Shown piece by piece: positions 27,691-36,736 of a stretch of 64,000 bases of DNA. Both the position numbers and the translations under genes were made by a program. Below the pieces are notes generated by a model. The model was not told where the DNA came from and ran no database searches. It was given only the letters and a program-made list of their open reading frames with translations. This stretch comes from Pseudomonas sessilinigenes (GTDB lineage Bacteria; Pseudomonadota; Gammaproteobacteria; Pseudomonadales; Pseudomonadaceae). The DNA is taken from NCBI RefSeq assembly GCF_003850565.1, contig NZ_CP027706.1, positions 4,774,001-4,838,000 of the forward strand, read 5' to 3'. Position 1 is the stretch's first letter. Every line of letters begins with the position of its first letter.

Positions 27691-29832
27691 TCACACCTTG
27701 AATTGATTGATCAGGCGTCGCTGCTGCTCGGCCAGCTTGGTCAGGCCGGCACTGGCGGCGCTGGACTCATCGGCGCCTCCGGCAACTTCATTGGCGACCT
27801 GGCCGATATTGATCACGTTGCGGTTGATGTCCTCGGCCACTGCGCTCTGTTCCTCGGCAGCACTGGCGATCTGGGTGTTCATGTCGTTGATCACCGAAAC
27901 GGCCTGGGTGATGGTCTCCAGGGCCTGGGCTGCCTTGGCCGCATGTTCCACGCTCTGGTCGGTCTTGTGCTGGCTGTCCTCCATGACCCGCACCACTTCC
28001 CGGGTACCTTGCTGTAACTGCTGGATCATCGACTGGATTTCCTCGGTGGCCTGTTGGGTCTTCTGCGCCAGGTTGCGCACCTCGTCGGCGACCACGGCAA
28101 AGCCACGCCCCTGCTCGCCGGCCCGGGCGGCCTCGATCGCGGCGTTGAGCGCCAACAGGTTGGTCTGCTCGGCAATACCCCGGATGGCAATGAGGATGGC
28201 ATTGATGTTTTCGCTGTCCTTGGCCAGGGTCTGTACCACGGTGACCGCACGACCGATTTCCTCGGCCAGGGCGCCGATGGCACTGGAGGTATCGCGCACG
28301 ATCTGCATGCCCTGGCTGGCGGCCTGGTCGGCGTGACCGGCGGCTTGTGCCGCCTGGGTCGCGTTGCGCGCCACGTCCTGGGCGGTCGCGGTCATCTCGT
28401 GCACGGCAGTGGCCACCTGGTCGATCTCCACCATCTGCTTGTGTACGCCCTGGTTGGTGCGGATGGCGATGTCGGCGGTGTGCTCCGAGGAGTCACTGAC
28501 ACTCTGCACCGAAGTCACCACTTGGCTGATCATCGCTTGCAGCTTGGCCAGGAAGGTGTTGAAGCCCTTGGCGATGGAGCCCAGTTCATCGGCGCGGTCG
28601 CTGCTCAGTCGGCGAGTCAGGTCGCCTTCGCCCTGGGCAATGTCATCGAGCATCGCCACCATCTGCCGCAGTGGTCGGGCAATGCCATGGCCCACCAACC
28701 AGATCACCACCAGGCCGAGCCCGGCGATCACCAGTCCGACCATCGCCATGCCGAAGGTGTCTGCCTTGCGCTGTTCGGCCAGATCGGCCTGCAGCTTGTC
28801 CAGGTCAGCCATCACCGCAGCCAGGGGCAGTTGCAGCATCAGGGTCCAGTGCGCATCGGTCTGGCCGATGCCGAAGGGCAGGTACAGGGCGATATGGCCG
28901 TTGGCCTGGTCGACGCTGTAGGTCACCTCGCCACGCTTGAGGCTGGAGAGCTTGGTGACCGTGTCGCTGGTGAGCACATCGCTGACTTTTTCGCCGAACT
29001 TGCTTGGGTCCTTGGTGTAGGCCACCAGGCGGGTGTTGCCGCCGATCAGGGCCATTTCGCCAGCGCCGTTGTAGAGCTTCTGGTTGGCGGCCACCAGCAT
29101 GTCCTGGATGAAGTTCACTGACAGGTCGGCGCCGACGATGCCCTGGAACTTGCCGTCGAGCAGGATGGGCTGGATGAAGGAGGCGAGCATCACCACCTTG
29201 TCGCCGACCTTGTAGGGGGCAGGGTCGATCACGCAGGGTTTCAGGCTTTCCTTGGAGCACAGGTAGTACTCGCTGGCCCGCACCCCGGTGGACAGTACGG
29301 TTCGATCGTTGACGTCAGCCAGCTTGTCCAGGCCCAGGCTGGAGTCCTGGTTGCGGAACCACCAGGGCAGGAAGCGACCGGTGGCGGCATCGATGCCGAC
29401 CACGCTGGTGCCGACATAGGCCCCGTCGTTGTGGTCGATGGCGTTGGCTTCCCAGCCTATATAGGCGCCGAGGATCTTCGGGTTCTGGGCGACGTTTTCC
29501 TTGATCAGGGCAATCATCTGCTCGCGGCTCAGGTTCAATTGCGCCTGGCCCTGGGCATCCCGGCTACCCATCAGGGCGTTAACGCGCACCAGGCCCCCGG
29601 CAATCAGCAGCGGCGCCTCCAGCTCCCGCTGGATCTGGCTGACCTGGGTCTGCGCCAGGCCACTCAGGCGTTGTTCGATGACTTGTTCGAACTGGGCCTG
29701 GGTCCTTTCCTGCACCATTTGCTGAGTCCTGGCGCCGGAGAACAGGGCATACAGCACCAGGGCTGCAACCACGCTGAGGACGATGGCTCCGGCCAGTGCG
29801 GCCACCGAAAACTGGATCGACTTGAACTTCAT
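27691..29832 (-). CDS. Methyl-accepting chemotaxis protein with dCache-type sensor
   Basis: This 713-aa chemoreceptor starts at ATG 29832. An N-terminal membrane helix ([23 protein letters not shown]) is followed by a large periplasmic dCache-like domain (residues about 40-350, including [20 protein letters not shown]), a second membrane helix ([21 protein letters not shown]), HAMP, and a cytoplasmic signalling hairpin with the conserved [22 protein letters not shown] tip (split [10 protein letters not shown] / [12 protein letters not shown]). The sensor resembles amine and amino-acid receptors such as McpU/TlpQ, but the ligand cannot be assigned. There is no C-terminal CheR-binding pentapeptide. 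A sigma28-like promoter lies upstream. Confidence 0.9.
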   Translation of the reverse strand: MKFKSIQFSVAALAGAIVLSVVAALVLYALFSGARTQQMVQERTQAQFEQVIEQRLSGLAQTQVSQIQRELEAPLLIAGGLVRVNALMGSRDAQGQAQLNLSREQMIALIKENVAQNPKILGAYIGWEANAIDHNDGAYVGTSVVGIDAATGRFLPWWFRNQDSSLGLDKLADVNDRTVLSTGVRASEYYLCSKESLKPCVIDPAPYKVGDKVVMLASFIQPILLDGKFQGIVGADLSVNFIQDMLVAANQKLYNGAGEMALIGGNTRLVAYTKDPSKFGEKVSDVLTSDTVTKLSSLKRGEVTYSVDQANGHIALYLPFGIGQTDAHWTLMLQLPLAAVMADLDKLQADLAEQRKADTFGMAMVGLVIAGLGLVVIWLVGHGIARPLRQMVAMLDDIAQGEGDLTRRLSSDRADELGSIAKGFNTFLAKLQAMISQVVTSVQSVSDSSEHTADIAIRTNQGVHKQMVEIDQVATAVHEMTATAQDVARNATQAAQAAGHADQAASQGMQIVRDTSSAIGALAEEIGRAVTVVQTLAKDSENINAILIAIRGIAEQTNLLALNAAIEAARAGEQGRGFAVVADEVRNLAQKTQQATEEIQSMIQQLQQGTREVVRVMEDSQHKTDQSVEHAAKAAQALETITQAVSVINDMNTQIASAAEEQSAVAEDINRNVINIGQVANEVAGGADESSAASAGLTKLAEQQRRLINQFKV

Positions 29833-29869
29833 AGAGGCTCCGGGCGCAGGAATTGAGGTCTGCCGTGCT

Positions 29870-29897
29870 GTATCGGCCGCAGCCCTGCTGGCCATTA
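29870..29897 (-). promoter_or_regulatory. Candidate sigma28 (FliA) promoter of the chemoreceptor gene
   Basis: On the minus strand TAAT (29897-29894), sixteen bases, and GCCGATAC (29877-29870) resemble the flagellar sigma28 consensus TAAA-N15-GCCGATAA, with one mismatch in each box and one extra spacer base. It lies about 40 bases before the ATG, as expected for a chemotaxis gene. Confidence 0.6.
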
Positions 29898-30105
29898 GCG
29901 GCAATTGCACAAATGACGGTTTGGGAGCTGATCGTGTCGTTAATGGCAAGGTGCCAGCTCGACGTTGCCGTGTCGTTGGACCTGCATGAACTTTTTTCTG
30001 CAGTGCCGGGCTGTATCTCAATTGCGACCAAAAGCGTGTTTTACATCTGGCGCTGATACAAACGCGCCCTTAGGATACGCGCCATGTTTTCAGGGAGCGT
30101 TTTTC

Positions 30106-30924
30106 ATGAAGAAATCATTGGTTGTATGTGCACTGGGCGCCGCTGTGCTGCTCAGTGGTTGTGAAACGGTCAACACCACCAACGCCGGCGTGGTGGGCGT
30201 GGATCGCAAGCAGTCCATGTTCAGCATGGTGTCCAGTGCCGAGGTCAACCAGTCGTACGCCCAGTCGTACCAGGAGACCCTGAGCGAGGCCAGCAACCAG
30301 GGCGCGCTGGACAAGAACAGCGCCAACGCCAAGCGCCTGCAGGTCATCGCCAACCGCCTGATTGCCCAGGCCCCGAACTTCCGTCCGGATTGCGCGCAGT
30401 GGAAGTGGGAAGTCAACCTGATCAAGAGCGACGAACTCAACGCCAACTGCGGTCCTGGCGGCAAGATCATTTTCTATTCCGGCCTGATCGAGAAGCTGAA
30501 GCTGACCGACGATGAAATCGCCGCGGTGATGGGGCATGAAATCGCCCACGCCCTGCGTGAGCATGGTCGCGAGGCGATGTCCAAGCAGTACGCGCTGGGT
30601 GCCGGCAAGCAGATCGCTACCCTGTTCGGGGTTTCCCAGCAGGCAGTTGCCCTGGGTGACAACGGCGTCAACCTGCTGATGACCCTGCCTAACAGTCGCG
30701 AGAATGAAAACGAAGCCGACCTGATCGGCCTGGAGCTGGCAGCTCGCGCCGGCTACAACCCGAACGCGGCCATTACCCTGTGGAACAAGATGGGCCAGGC
30801 CGCCGGCGGTTCTGCGCCACCGGAATTCATGAGCACCCACCCGGCGTCCACCAGCCGTATCGCTTCGTTGCAGGCGGCGATTCCCAAGGTGATGCCGCTG
30901 TACCAGCAGGCCAAGAAGTCCTGA
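30106..30924 (+). CDS. M48-family metallopeptidase lipoprotein (YggG/LoiP-like)
   Basis: This 272-aa zinc peptidase starts at ATG 30106 with a lipobox, LLSGC (Cys19). The zinc motif HEIAH is at residues 144-148, followed by the third ligand in RENENEADLIGLELA. It is a predicted outer-membrane lipoprotein facing the periplasm, like E. coli LoiP (YggG), which takes part in envelope quality control. The longer frame to 29965 is rejected. Confidence 0.9.
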   Translation: MKKSLVVCALGAAVLLSGCETVNTTNAGVVGVDRKQSMFSMVSSAEVNQSYAQSYQETLSEASNQGALDKNSANAKRLQVIANRLIAQAPNFRPDCAQWKWEVNLIKSDELNANCGPGGKIIFYSGLIEKLKLTDDEIAAVMGHEIAHALREHGREAMSKQYALGAGKQIATLFGVSQQAVALGDNGVNLLMTLPNSRENENEADLIGLELAARAGYNPNAAITLWNKMGQAAGGSAPPEFMSTHPASTSRIASLQAAIPKVMPLYQQAKKS

Positions 30925-30930
30925 TCCCTC

Positions 30931-30998
30931 GGCGTCATCCTGGATGACGCCTGCGCCGGCAAGGCCGCTCCTGCAAGCAGGGGTTGCCTGGCCGGCGC
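30931..30998. repeat. Two hairpins after the M48 peptidase gene, including a REP-like element
   Basis: GGCGTCATCC (30931-30940) pairs with GGATGACGCC (30942-30951). Next, GCGCCGGC (30953-30960) pairs with GCCGGCGC (30991-30998) around a GC-rich loop with GGCCGCTCCTGC, a wording common in Pseudomonas REP-type elements. The pair probably serves as terminator for the peptidase and for the converging exporter gene. Confidence 0.6.
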
Positions 30999-31004
30999 TT
31001 TCAT

Positions 31005-31589
31005 TTATACCCAGCCGCTGCTCTGCATGGCCTTGTACACCGCCACTGCGGCGAGGATGAAGAACGCCGACGCCGCCAGGCGACGGATCAGGGTCAGGGG
31101 CAGTTTGTCCGCGGCGAAGTTACCCGCCAGTACCACCGGCACGTTGGCGATCAGCATGCCCAGGGTGGTGCCGATGATCACCAGCCACAACTCTGGATAC
31201 TGCGCAGCCAGCATGACCGTGGCGACTTGGGTCTTGTCGCCGATCTCGGCCAGGAAGAAGGCGATCAGGGTGGTGAGGAACGGGCCGAACTTGCGTGCCG
31301 TAGTGGCTTCATCGTCGTCCATCTTGTCCGGCACCAGTGTCCACAGCGCAGTGGCAGCGAAGCTGGCCGCAAGAATCCAGTGCAGGGTCGTGTCCGAGAA
31401 GAAACTGCCGAACCAGGCGCCTACCGCCCCGGCAGCCGCATGGTTGGCCAGGGTCGCGGCGACAATGCCGGCGATGATCGGCCAGGGTTTGCGAAAGCGT
31501 GCAGCGAGAATCAAGGCGAGCAGTTGCGTCTTGTCGCCGATTTCGGCCAAGGCAACGATTGCGGTGGGAACGAGCAGAGAATCCAGCAT
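31005..31589 (-). CDS. TMEM165/GDT1-family (UPF0016) cation exporter, probable Mn2+ exporter
   Basis: This 194-aa membrane protein has the two repeated family signatures: ALAEIGDKTQLLAL near the N-terminus and FLAEIGDKTQVATV in the second half, each in a three-helix bundle. UPF0016 proteins export Mn2+ or Ca2+ in exchange for protons. The start ATG 31589 is preceded by AGGAAAG. The long leader contains a yybP-ykoY manganese riboswitch, which strongly supports Mn2+ as the relevant ion. Confidence 0.92.
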   Translation of the reverse strand: MLDSLLVPTAIVALAEIGDKTQLLALILAARFRKPWPIIAGIVAATLANHAAAGAVGAWFGSFFSDTTLHWILAASFAATALWTLVPDKMDDDEATTARKFGPFLTTLIAFFLAEIGDKTQVATVMLAAQYPELWLVIIGTTLGMLIANVPVVLAGNFAADKLPLTLIRRLAASAFFILAAVAVYKAMQSSGWV

Positions 31590-31620
31590 CAGGGCTTTCC
31601 TAAGGGGCGGGTCGACACGG

Positions 31621-31669
31621 CTATGACACGTACAGCCTTCCCGCCCCGGGTAAGGTGTGCGTGTCATAG
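31621..31669 (-). promoter_or_regulatory. Expression platform of the Mn riboswitch
   Basis: CTATGACACG (31621-31630) and CGTGTCATAG (31660-31669) are perfect complements and form a stem that competes with the 3' side of aptamer helix P1 (31663-31670). Inside the loop, CCCGCCCC (31640-31647 on the plus strand) can pair with the sequence at 31604-31611 just upstream of the ribosome-binding site. These two exclusive pairings look like the switch. Confidence 0.65.
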
Positions 31670-31794
31670 GTCTTGTCAAACCCTGCGGTCCGTCTGTGCG
31701 GACTCTTGGGTCGCATGCGCCATGGTCTTCGGACCAAGTATGTTGACGCATGCCGGACGAGCGTGGCGCTCGTGGGAGACTACTCCCCTAGGAC
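31663..31794 (-). promoter_or_regulatory. yybP-ykoY (manganese) riboswitch aptamer
   Basis: The minus strand reads TAGGGGAGTAGTC near its 5' end, CGTCAACATAC in the middle and GACAAGACCTATG at the 3' end. GGGGAGTAG and CAAGACC are the hallmark loops that form the Mn2+ site. Helix P1 pairs GTCCTAGG (31794-31787) with CCTATGAC (31670-31663), with one mismatch. It lies in the leader of the UPF0016 exporter gene. Confidence 0.85.
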
Positions 31795-31801
31795 GGAGCG
31801 G

Positions 31802-31830
31802 ATTCTGCCTAGGCAAAATCCTTTCGGCAA
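31802..31830 (-). promoter_or_regulatory. Candidate promoter of the riboswitch-exporter transcript
   Basis: On the minus strand TTGCCG (31830-31825), a 17-base spacer and CAGAAT (31807-31802) fit a modest sigma70 promoter whose start would fall just at the 5' edge of the aptamer. Both boxes match consensus at four of six positions. Confidence 0.45.
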
Positions 31831-31842
31831 GCCTTGTGTGCG

Positions 31843-31864
31843 AAAAAAACGCTCAGCCGCGTTT
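31843..31864 (-). terminator. Terminator whose loop contains the rsmC stop codon
   Basis: On the minus strand AAACGC (31864-31859) pairs with GCGTTT (31852-31847), followed by four more T. The six-base loop, GGCTGA, includes the TGA stop of rsmC. It separates rsmC from the riboswitch transcript downstream in the same direction. Confidence 0.7.
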
Positions 31865-32851
31865 GGCCCGGTAAATGCGGAAACCATCGCCTTCGGCCTT
31901 GATCGCGCAAGGTCCCAGATGCTCCTCGATCAGTGGTTGGTAGCGCAGGAAGCTGTTGGCAACTACTCGAAGTTCGCCACCTTTTCTAAGATGTTGCCTG
32001 GCTTTTCGCAGCAGATTTTCCGTGGCCTGGTAGTCGGTATGGACCCCGGTATGGAACGGCGGATTGGTCAGGATGCCGTCCAGCTCCCCGGGGGCAGCAT
32101 CGATGCCGTCACCGGTCAGGACTTCGGCCTCCAGGCCATTGGCAGCCAGGGTCAGGCGACTGCTGGCGGCGGCGAAGGCGTCCACGTCCAGCAGGGTCAC
32201 CTGGTTGTCCGGGTAGCGGCGCTTGACCGTGGCTCCCAGTACGCCAGCGCCGCAGCCGAAGTCCAGCAGGTGCCCTGGGGGCAGATGGTCCAGGTGCTCC
32301 AACAGCAGGGCAGTGCCCCGATCCAGGCGCCCGTGGCTGAACACCCCGGGCAGGCTGATGACTGTCAACGGGCCCTCGGCCAGTGGCAGTTGGTATTCCT
32401 GGGCCAGGCTTTCCAGCGCCACGGGTTCGGGGGCGTTGCTGACCGTGACTTGCCACAACTGGCAATGCCGGGCGCTGTCGAGCTTGCGTGGCTTGCCGAA
32501 GGCCGCGAGCTGTTTGGCGACGCTTTCCACACCGCTGCGTTTTTCCCCAACCAGGTACAGCTCGCGCCCGGCCAGGCGCGAAGCCAGGGCATTGAGCAGG
32601 TATTGGGCCAGGTCCTTGGACTTGGGCAGGAACAGCACCGCGCTGTCGAACGCGTCGTCTGGCGCGGTCACGCCGAAGTGGCTGCGTCCCGGGAAGCGCG
32701 CCTGCAGCGCGGCCTGGTCACCGGCATGCCAGCACCAGCCCCGGGCTGCGGGTAGGCGGCCGAGCAGATCATCGGCACTCAGGCCGGCCAGCAACAGTGA
32801 GCCCTGGAACAACTCAGTCTGGCGTAGGAGTATTTCACTGCGTATGTCCAT
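31853..32851 (-). CDS. rsmC: 16S rRNA (guanine-1207-N2) methyltransferase
   Basis: RsmC uses SAM to methylate G1207 of 16S rRNA. The 332-aa protein has the usual pair of methyltransferase-fold domains; the C-terminal catalytic domain has [15 protein letters not shown] for SAM and the NPPF motif in [12 protein letters not shown]. The start ATG 32851 is preferred over a GTG at 32860. The 3' end is covered by a terminator. Confidence 0.92.
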   Translation of the reverse strand: MDIRSEILLRQTELFQGSLLLAGLSADDLLGRLPAARGWCWHAGDQAALQARFPGRSHFGVTAPDDAFDSAVLFLPKSKDLAQYLLNALASRLAGRELYLVGEKRSGVESVAKQLAAFGKPRKLDSARHCQLWQVTVSNAPEPVALESLAQEYQLPLAEGPLTVISLPGVFSHGRLDRGTALLLEHLDHLPPGHLLDFGCGAGVLGATVKRRYPDNQVTLLDVDAFAAASSRLTLAANGLEAEVLTGDGIDAAPGELDGILTNPPFHTGVHTDYQATENLLRKARQHLRKGGELRVVANSFLRYQPLIEEHLGPCAIKAEGDGFRIYRAKRG

Positions 32852-32884
32852 CGTCCGCACCTGGGCAAAAAGTGGCGCAGTTTA

Positions 32885-33850
32885 TCAATTCACGACCCGC
32901 AGCGGTTCACCGTTGAAGAAGGCCCGGGCATTTTCCAGTACTTGGCCGACGATGCGCTGGCGTGCCTCGCGGCTGCCCCAGGCATTGTGGGGCGTGACGA
33001 TCAGGCGTGGGATATCGGCTTCCAGCAAGGGGTTGCCGTTGACCGGTGGCTCGACGCTCAGGACGTCCGTAGCGGCTCCTCCCAGGTGACCGCTGCGCAG
33101 TGCGTCGGCCAGGGCCTGTTCATCGATCAGCCCGCCTCGGGCGGTGTTGACCACCAGGGCCCCGGGCTTGAGCAGGGCCAGTTCCCGGGCGCCGATGAAG
33201 TGGCGGGTGTGTTCGTTCAGCGGGCAGTGCAGGGTCAGGGCATCCACCTGGGGCAGCAGTTCATCCAGGGGCAGGCGGTCGGCGCGGGCCGGGCGTCCCG
33301 GAATCTGTCCCAGGACCACCCGCATGCCGAAGGCCTCGGCCAGGCGAGCTACGGCGCCACCCAATTCGCCGTGGCCCAGCAGGCCCAGGGTCTTGCCCGC
33401 CAGTTCCATGATCGGGAAGTCCAGCAGGCAGAACTGCTTGGCTTGCTGCCAGCGCCCGGCGGCCACGGCCTGTTGATAGTCGGCGACTCGGGTCGCCAGG
33501 TTGAGCAGCAGCATCAGGGTGTGCTGGGCCACCGATGGCGTGCCATAGCCCTGGCAATTGCTGACGGTGATGCCTTGGCGCCGTGCCGCCTCCAGGTCGA
33601 CATTGTTGGTGCCTGTCGCCGTCACCAGGATCAACCGCAGGTCAGGGCAGGCGGCGAGGGTCTGGGCAGTGAGGGCGACCTTGTTGCTGATGGCGACCTG
33701 GGCGCCCTGCAAGCGCTCGGCTACCTGCTCCGGGAGCGTGTAGGCATGCAATTGCAGGGGGCTGAAACTGTCGTGCAGCGCTCCCAGGTCCAGGTCGCCC
33801 AGGTCCAGCGAGCGGTGATCGAGAAATACGGCGCGGCGATTGTCGGTCAT
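32885..33850 (-). CDS. D-isomer-specific 2-hydroxyacid dehydrogenase
   Basis: This 321-aa NAD(P)-dependent enzyme has the cofactor loop GLLGHGELGGAVA in the Rossmann domain, the substrate arginine in VVNTARGGLIDE and the catalytic histidine in IVTPHNAWGS. It is closest in type to hydroxypyruvate/glycerate dehydrogenases, but the substrate cannot be fixed from the sequence. It lies 33 bases upstream of rsmC on the same strand. Confidence 0.87.
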   Translation of the reverse strand: MTDNRRAVFLDHRSLDLGDLDLGALHDSFSPLQLHAYTLPEQVAERLQGAQVAISNKVALTAQTLAACPDLRLILVTATGTNNVDLEAARRQGITVSNCQGYGTPSVAQHTLMLLLNLATRVADYQQAVAAGRWQQAKQFCLLDFPIMELAGKTLGLLGHGELGGAVARLAEAFGMRVVLGQIPGRPARADRLPLDELLPQVDALTLHCPLNEHTRHFIGARELALLKPGALVVNTARGGLIDEQALADALRSGHLGGAATDVLSVEPPVNGNPLLEADIPRLIVTPHNAWGSREARQRIVGQVLENARAFFNGEPLRVVN

Positions 33851-33932
33851 GAACTGTACCTTTCGTACGAGGAAACCAAGGCGTAATCTGCGAGCCTAAC
33901 AGATGAAATAATTAGACATAACAGGAGCCTGC

Positions 33933-34562
33933 ATGTACCTCACCGAGTTCTTGACCGTTGCCCTCATCCACCTGCTGGCGGTGGCCAGCCCCGGCCCGGA
34001 CTTTGCCGTGGTGGTGCGTGAGAGCGTGACCCATGGCCGCCGCGCCGGTACCTGGACCGCCCTGGGAGTGGGTTCGGCGATCTTCCTGCATGTGGGGTAT
34101 TCGTTGCTGGGGATCGGCCTGATCGTTTCCCAGTCCATCGTGCTGTTCAACGCCTTGAAATGGCTGGCCGCCGCCTACCTGCTGTACATCGGCTACAAGG
34201 CCCTGCGTGCCCAGCCAGCCAAGCCGGCGGCGGATGACCTGCACAAGGAAACCGGCGTGCGCACGGCCCGTGGGGCCTTCACCTCAGGCTTCGTCACCAA
34301 TGGCCTGAATCCCAAGGCGACGCTGTTTTTCCTCTCGCTGTTCACCGTGGTGATCAACCCTCATACACCACTGGCGATCCAGGCCGGCTATGGGGTCTAC
34401 CTGGCGGCTGCCACGGCCCTGTGGTTCTGCCTGGTGGCCATGCTGTTCAGCCAGCAGCGGGTCCGTGCCGGTTTTGCCCGCATGGGCCACTGGTTCGACC
34501 GCACCATGGGCGCGGTGCTGATCGCCATCGGCGTCAAGCTGGCCTTCACCGAGATGCATTGA
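33933..34562 (+). CDS. LysE-family translocator
   Basis: This 209-aa inner-membrane protein has about six spans and the LysE/RhtB signature near the N-terminus (LAVASPGPDFAVVVRES) and GFVTNGLNPKATLFF. Such proteins export amino acids or their derivatives; the substrate is unknown. Its 3' end overlaps that of the AraC gene on the opposite strand by 17 bases. Confidence 0.87.
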   Translation: MYLTEFLTVALIHLLAVASPGPDFAVVVRESVTHGRRAGTWTALGVGSAIFLHVGYSLLGIGLIVSQSIVLFNALKWLAAAYLLYIGYKALRAQPAKPAADDLHKETGVRTARGAFTSGFVTNGLNPKATLFFLSLFTVVINPHTPLAIQAGYGVYLAAATALWFCLVAMLFSQQRVRAGFARMGHWFDRTMGAVLIAIGVKLAFTEMH

Positions 34563-35319
34563 GGGCACTGAGCTGGTTCAGGGACGCCACGTAGTGCCGT
34601 GGCGTATCCCCGAGCAAGCGCTGGAACATGGCGCTGAAGGCCCGGGTACTGCCATATCCCAGTGAGTCGGCCACGCTGTGCACGCTTTCCCCGGCGAGCA
34701 GGCGTGGCAGGGCTTCCATCAGGCGCAACTGTTGGCGCCAGGCATTGAAATTCATCTGTACCTGCTGCTGGAACAGCCGCGCCAGGGTCCGTGAGCTGGC
34801 GCCCACCTGCTGCGCCCAATCTTCCAGGGTGTAGGAATGGTCGGGGGTGCGCAGCAGGGCCAGGCAGATGGCTTGCAGGCGCCGGTCCTGGGGCATCGGG
34901 ACGTGTAGCGGGAGGTTCTCCAGGCTGGCGATTTCCTCGAGCATCAGTTGCTGGATCAGCGGATTTTGCGCCTGCTGCGGGCCCTGTACCGCCCGCAGGA
35001 TCAGTTCTCGCAACAAGGGTGTGACCGCCAGCACGCAGCATTGCTGCAAGGAGGCGGGACAACGCTCGGCGGCGATGAACAGGGTCCGCATGCGCACCTC
35101 CCCGGCCATGAAAATCTCATGCTCCACCAAGGGCGGAATCCACACCGCGCGGGTCGGCGGGATGACCCAGGCGCCATGGGCGGTCACCAGGCGCATGGTG
35201 CCGCAAGCGGCGTAGAGGAACTGGGCCTCGTCATGGCAGTGCAATGGCTGGTGCGCGGCGTCGGCATAGTCACGGGAGTAGGCGCTGACCGGGCCCTGCT
35301 GGAAGTGGCTGATTAACAT
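34546..35319 (-). CDS. AraC-family regulator with cupin sensor
   Basis: This 257-aa protein has an N-terminal cupin-like domain (YADAAHQPLHCHDEAQFLYA) and a C-terminal AraC double helix-turn-helix (DWAQQVGASSRTLARLFQQQ and VADSLGYGSTRAFSAMFQRLLGDTP, split). The start is ATG 35319. It is convergent with the LysE exporter and divergent from the MFS transporter, 86 bases away, so either transporter may be its target. Confidence 0.87.
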   Translation of the reverse strand: MLISHFQQGPVSAYSRDYADAAHQPLHCHDEAQFLYAACGTMRLVTAHGAWVIPPTRAVWIPPLVEHEIFMAGEVRMRTLFIAAERCPASLQQCCVLAVTPLLRELILRAVQGPQQAQNPLIQQLMLEEIASLENLPLHVPMPQDRRLQAICLALLRTPDHSYTLEDWAQQVGASSRTLARLFQQQVQMNFNAWRQQLRLMEALPRLLAGESVHSVADSLGYGSTRAFSAMFQRLLGDTPRHYVASLNQLSALNASR

Positions 35320-35405
35320 GTCTGCTCCGATGACTTTATTGTCCAGAATGCTGTTTGTCGCCAACCTAGCATAGGCGTCACCTTCACTACCTGCAGCGTG
35401 CCGCC

Positions 35406-36590
35406 ATGAACCAAGCCCGAAATGTCATCCGCTACGTCAATGCCGCCCATGTCATCGACCATATGTTCATGCTGATCTTCCCGGCGGCGGTACTGGGCAT
35501 GACCCAGGCCTTCGCCATGGACTACGCCGCGCTGATCGGCTTGTCCCTGGGTGGTTTCATCGCCTTTGGCGCCTGTTCGCTGCCGGCTGGTTGGTTGGGG
35601 GACCACTGGAGCCGACGACGGATGATGCTGCTGTTTTTCTTTGGCATTGGAGGGGCCTCGATCCTCACCGGGCTGAGTGACAGCCCGACCATGCTGGTGA
35701 TTGGCTTGACCCTGATGGGGGTATTCGCGGCCATTTATCATCCGGTGGGAACGGCGATGCTGGTGGCCTATGCCCGCAACCGCGGGCAGGAAATCGGCAT
35801 CAATGGCATGTGGGGCAACCTGGGCGTGGCCTTCTCGGCCTTGCTCACCGGTTTCCTGGTGGCTCACTTCGGCTGGCGTTCGGCATTTATCCTGCCGGGT
35901 GTCGTGGCCATCGTGCTGGGCATTGGCTTTGCCTTGCAGGTGCGCGAGGAGCCTATCCCCGCGCGTCCTCATGGGGCGATGAAAGGGCAGGGTGGACAGC
36001 AGATCTCGATGTTCCTGGTATTCGCTGTCCTGGCCCTGGCCACCGCCACCGGCGGCGTGGTGTTCAACGCCACCACCATGACGTACCCGAAACTGTTCCA
36101 GGAGCGCCTGCAAGATGTCTTCACGTCTGCGCAGACCCTGGGCGTGGTGGTCAGCCTGGCCTATGCCTTCGGCGCGGTGGCGCAATTGACCATGGGCCGG
36201 TTGTTGCATCGCTTCAGCCTGAAATGGCCGTTCATTGTCATGACCCTGTTCCAGGCTCCGTTGCTGCTTGGGTTGGCTCACGCCGATGGCTGGGCGGTGA
36301 TCGCGCTGGGGGCGGCGTTCATGTTCGTGGTGTTCGGCCAGGTCACGGTCAATGACGCCATGGTGGCCAACTTTGTTGCGCCACAGTGGCAGGCCAGGGT
36401 CTTCGCCCTGCGCTATTGCTTGTCGTTCGGCGCCAGTGCCACGGCGATTCCGTTGATCGCCCTGGTGGAGCCGCGCCAGGGGCTTGGCGGGTTGTACCTG
36501 ATCCTGGCCGGTGTTGCCGCGCTGACGTTCGTCGCGGCCCTGGCCTTTCCCCGGACGCCGGCGGAGGCCGCCTTGGGTCAACAGGCCTGA
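35406..36590 (+). CDS. MFS transporter
   Basis: This 394-aa protein has about twelve membrane spans and the MFS loop between helices 2 and 3 in PAGWLGDHWSRRRMM. It is an inner-membrane secondary transporter of unknown substrate. Its start is 86 bases from that of the AraC regulator, so the two probably share a control region. Confidence 0.87.
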   Translation: MNQARNVIRYVNAAHVIDHMFMLIFPAAVLGMTQAFAMDYAALIGLSLGGFIAFGACSLPAGWLGDHWSRRRMMLLFFFGIGGASILTGLSDSPTMLVIGLTLMGVFAAIYHPVGTAMLVAYARNRGQEIGINGMWGNLGVAFSALLTGFLVAHFGWRSAFILPGVVAIVLGIGFALQVREEPIPARPHGAMKGQGGQQISMFLVFAVLALATATGGVVFNATTMTYPKLFQERLQDVFTSAQTLGVVVSLAYAFGAVAQLTMGRLLHRFSLKWPFIVMTLFQAPLLLGLAHADGWAVIALGAAFMFVVFGQVTVNDAMVANFVAPQWQARVFALRYCLSFGASATAIPLIALVEPRQGLGGLYLILAGVAALTFVAALAFPRTPAEAALGQQA

Positions 36591-36641
36591 GTCGATGCGG
36601 AGCCGTTGCGATACTGGCCTGGCGCTAGTATTTGTACGGCT

Positions 36642-36651
36642 CTGCAAATCA
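36642..36651 (+). promoter_or_regulatory. Motif CTGCAAATCA shared with the DUF1302 upstream region
   Basis: CTGCAAATCA (36642-36651) recurs exactly at 38558-38567. The copies lie 86 and 187 bases upstream of the acyl-CoA ligase and DUF1302 start codons, and both are followed by a short CTTT-type stretch. A shared regulator site is possible; a chance match is also possible. Confidence 0.35.
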
Positions 36652-36736
36652 TCCCTTTGGCTGATTTAGCTGGCGCGCGGGCACTCTAGAGTGGGTATTC
36701 TCCAGCTACGACCGAGCCGTCAGAAAAGGGATTGTT

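Noticed and set aside
30931-30998. Possible small RNA after the M48 peptidase gene
   Set aside because: The two hairpins lie directly at a gene end with no promoter before them; terminator and REP-like element explain them.
35313-36647. 444-codon minus-strand frame opposite the MFS gene
   Set aside because: Its Gln/His/Arg-rich translation is typical of a shadow of a membrane-protein gene, and it also crosses the AraC-MFS promoter.
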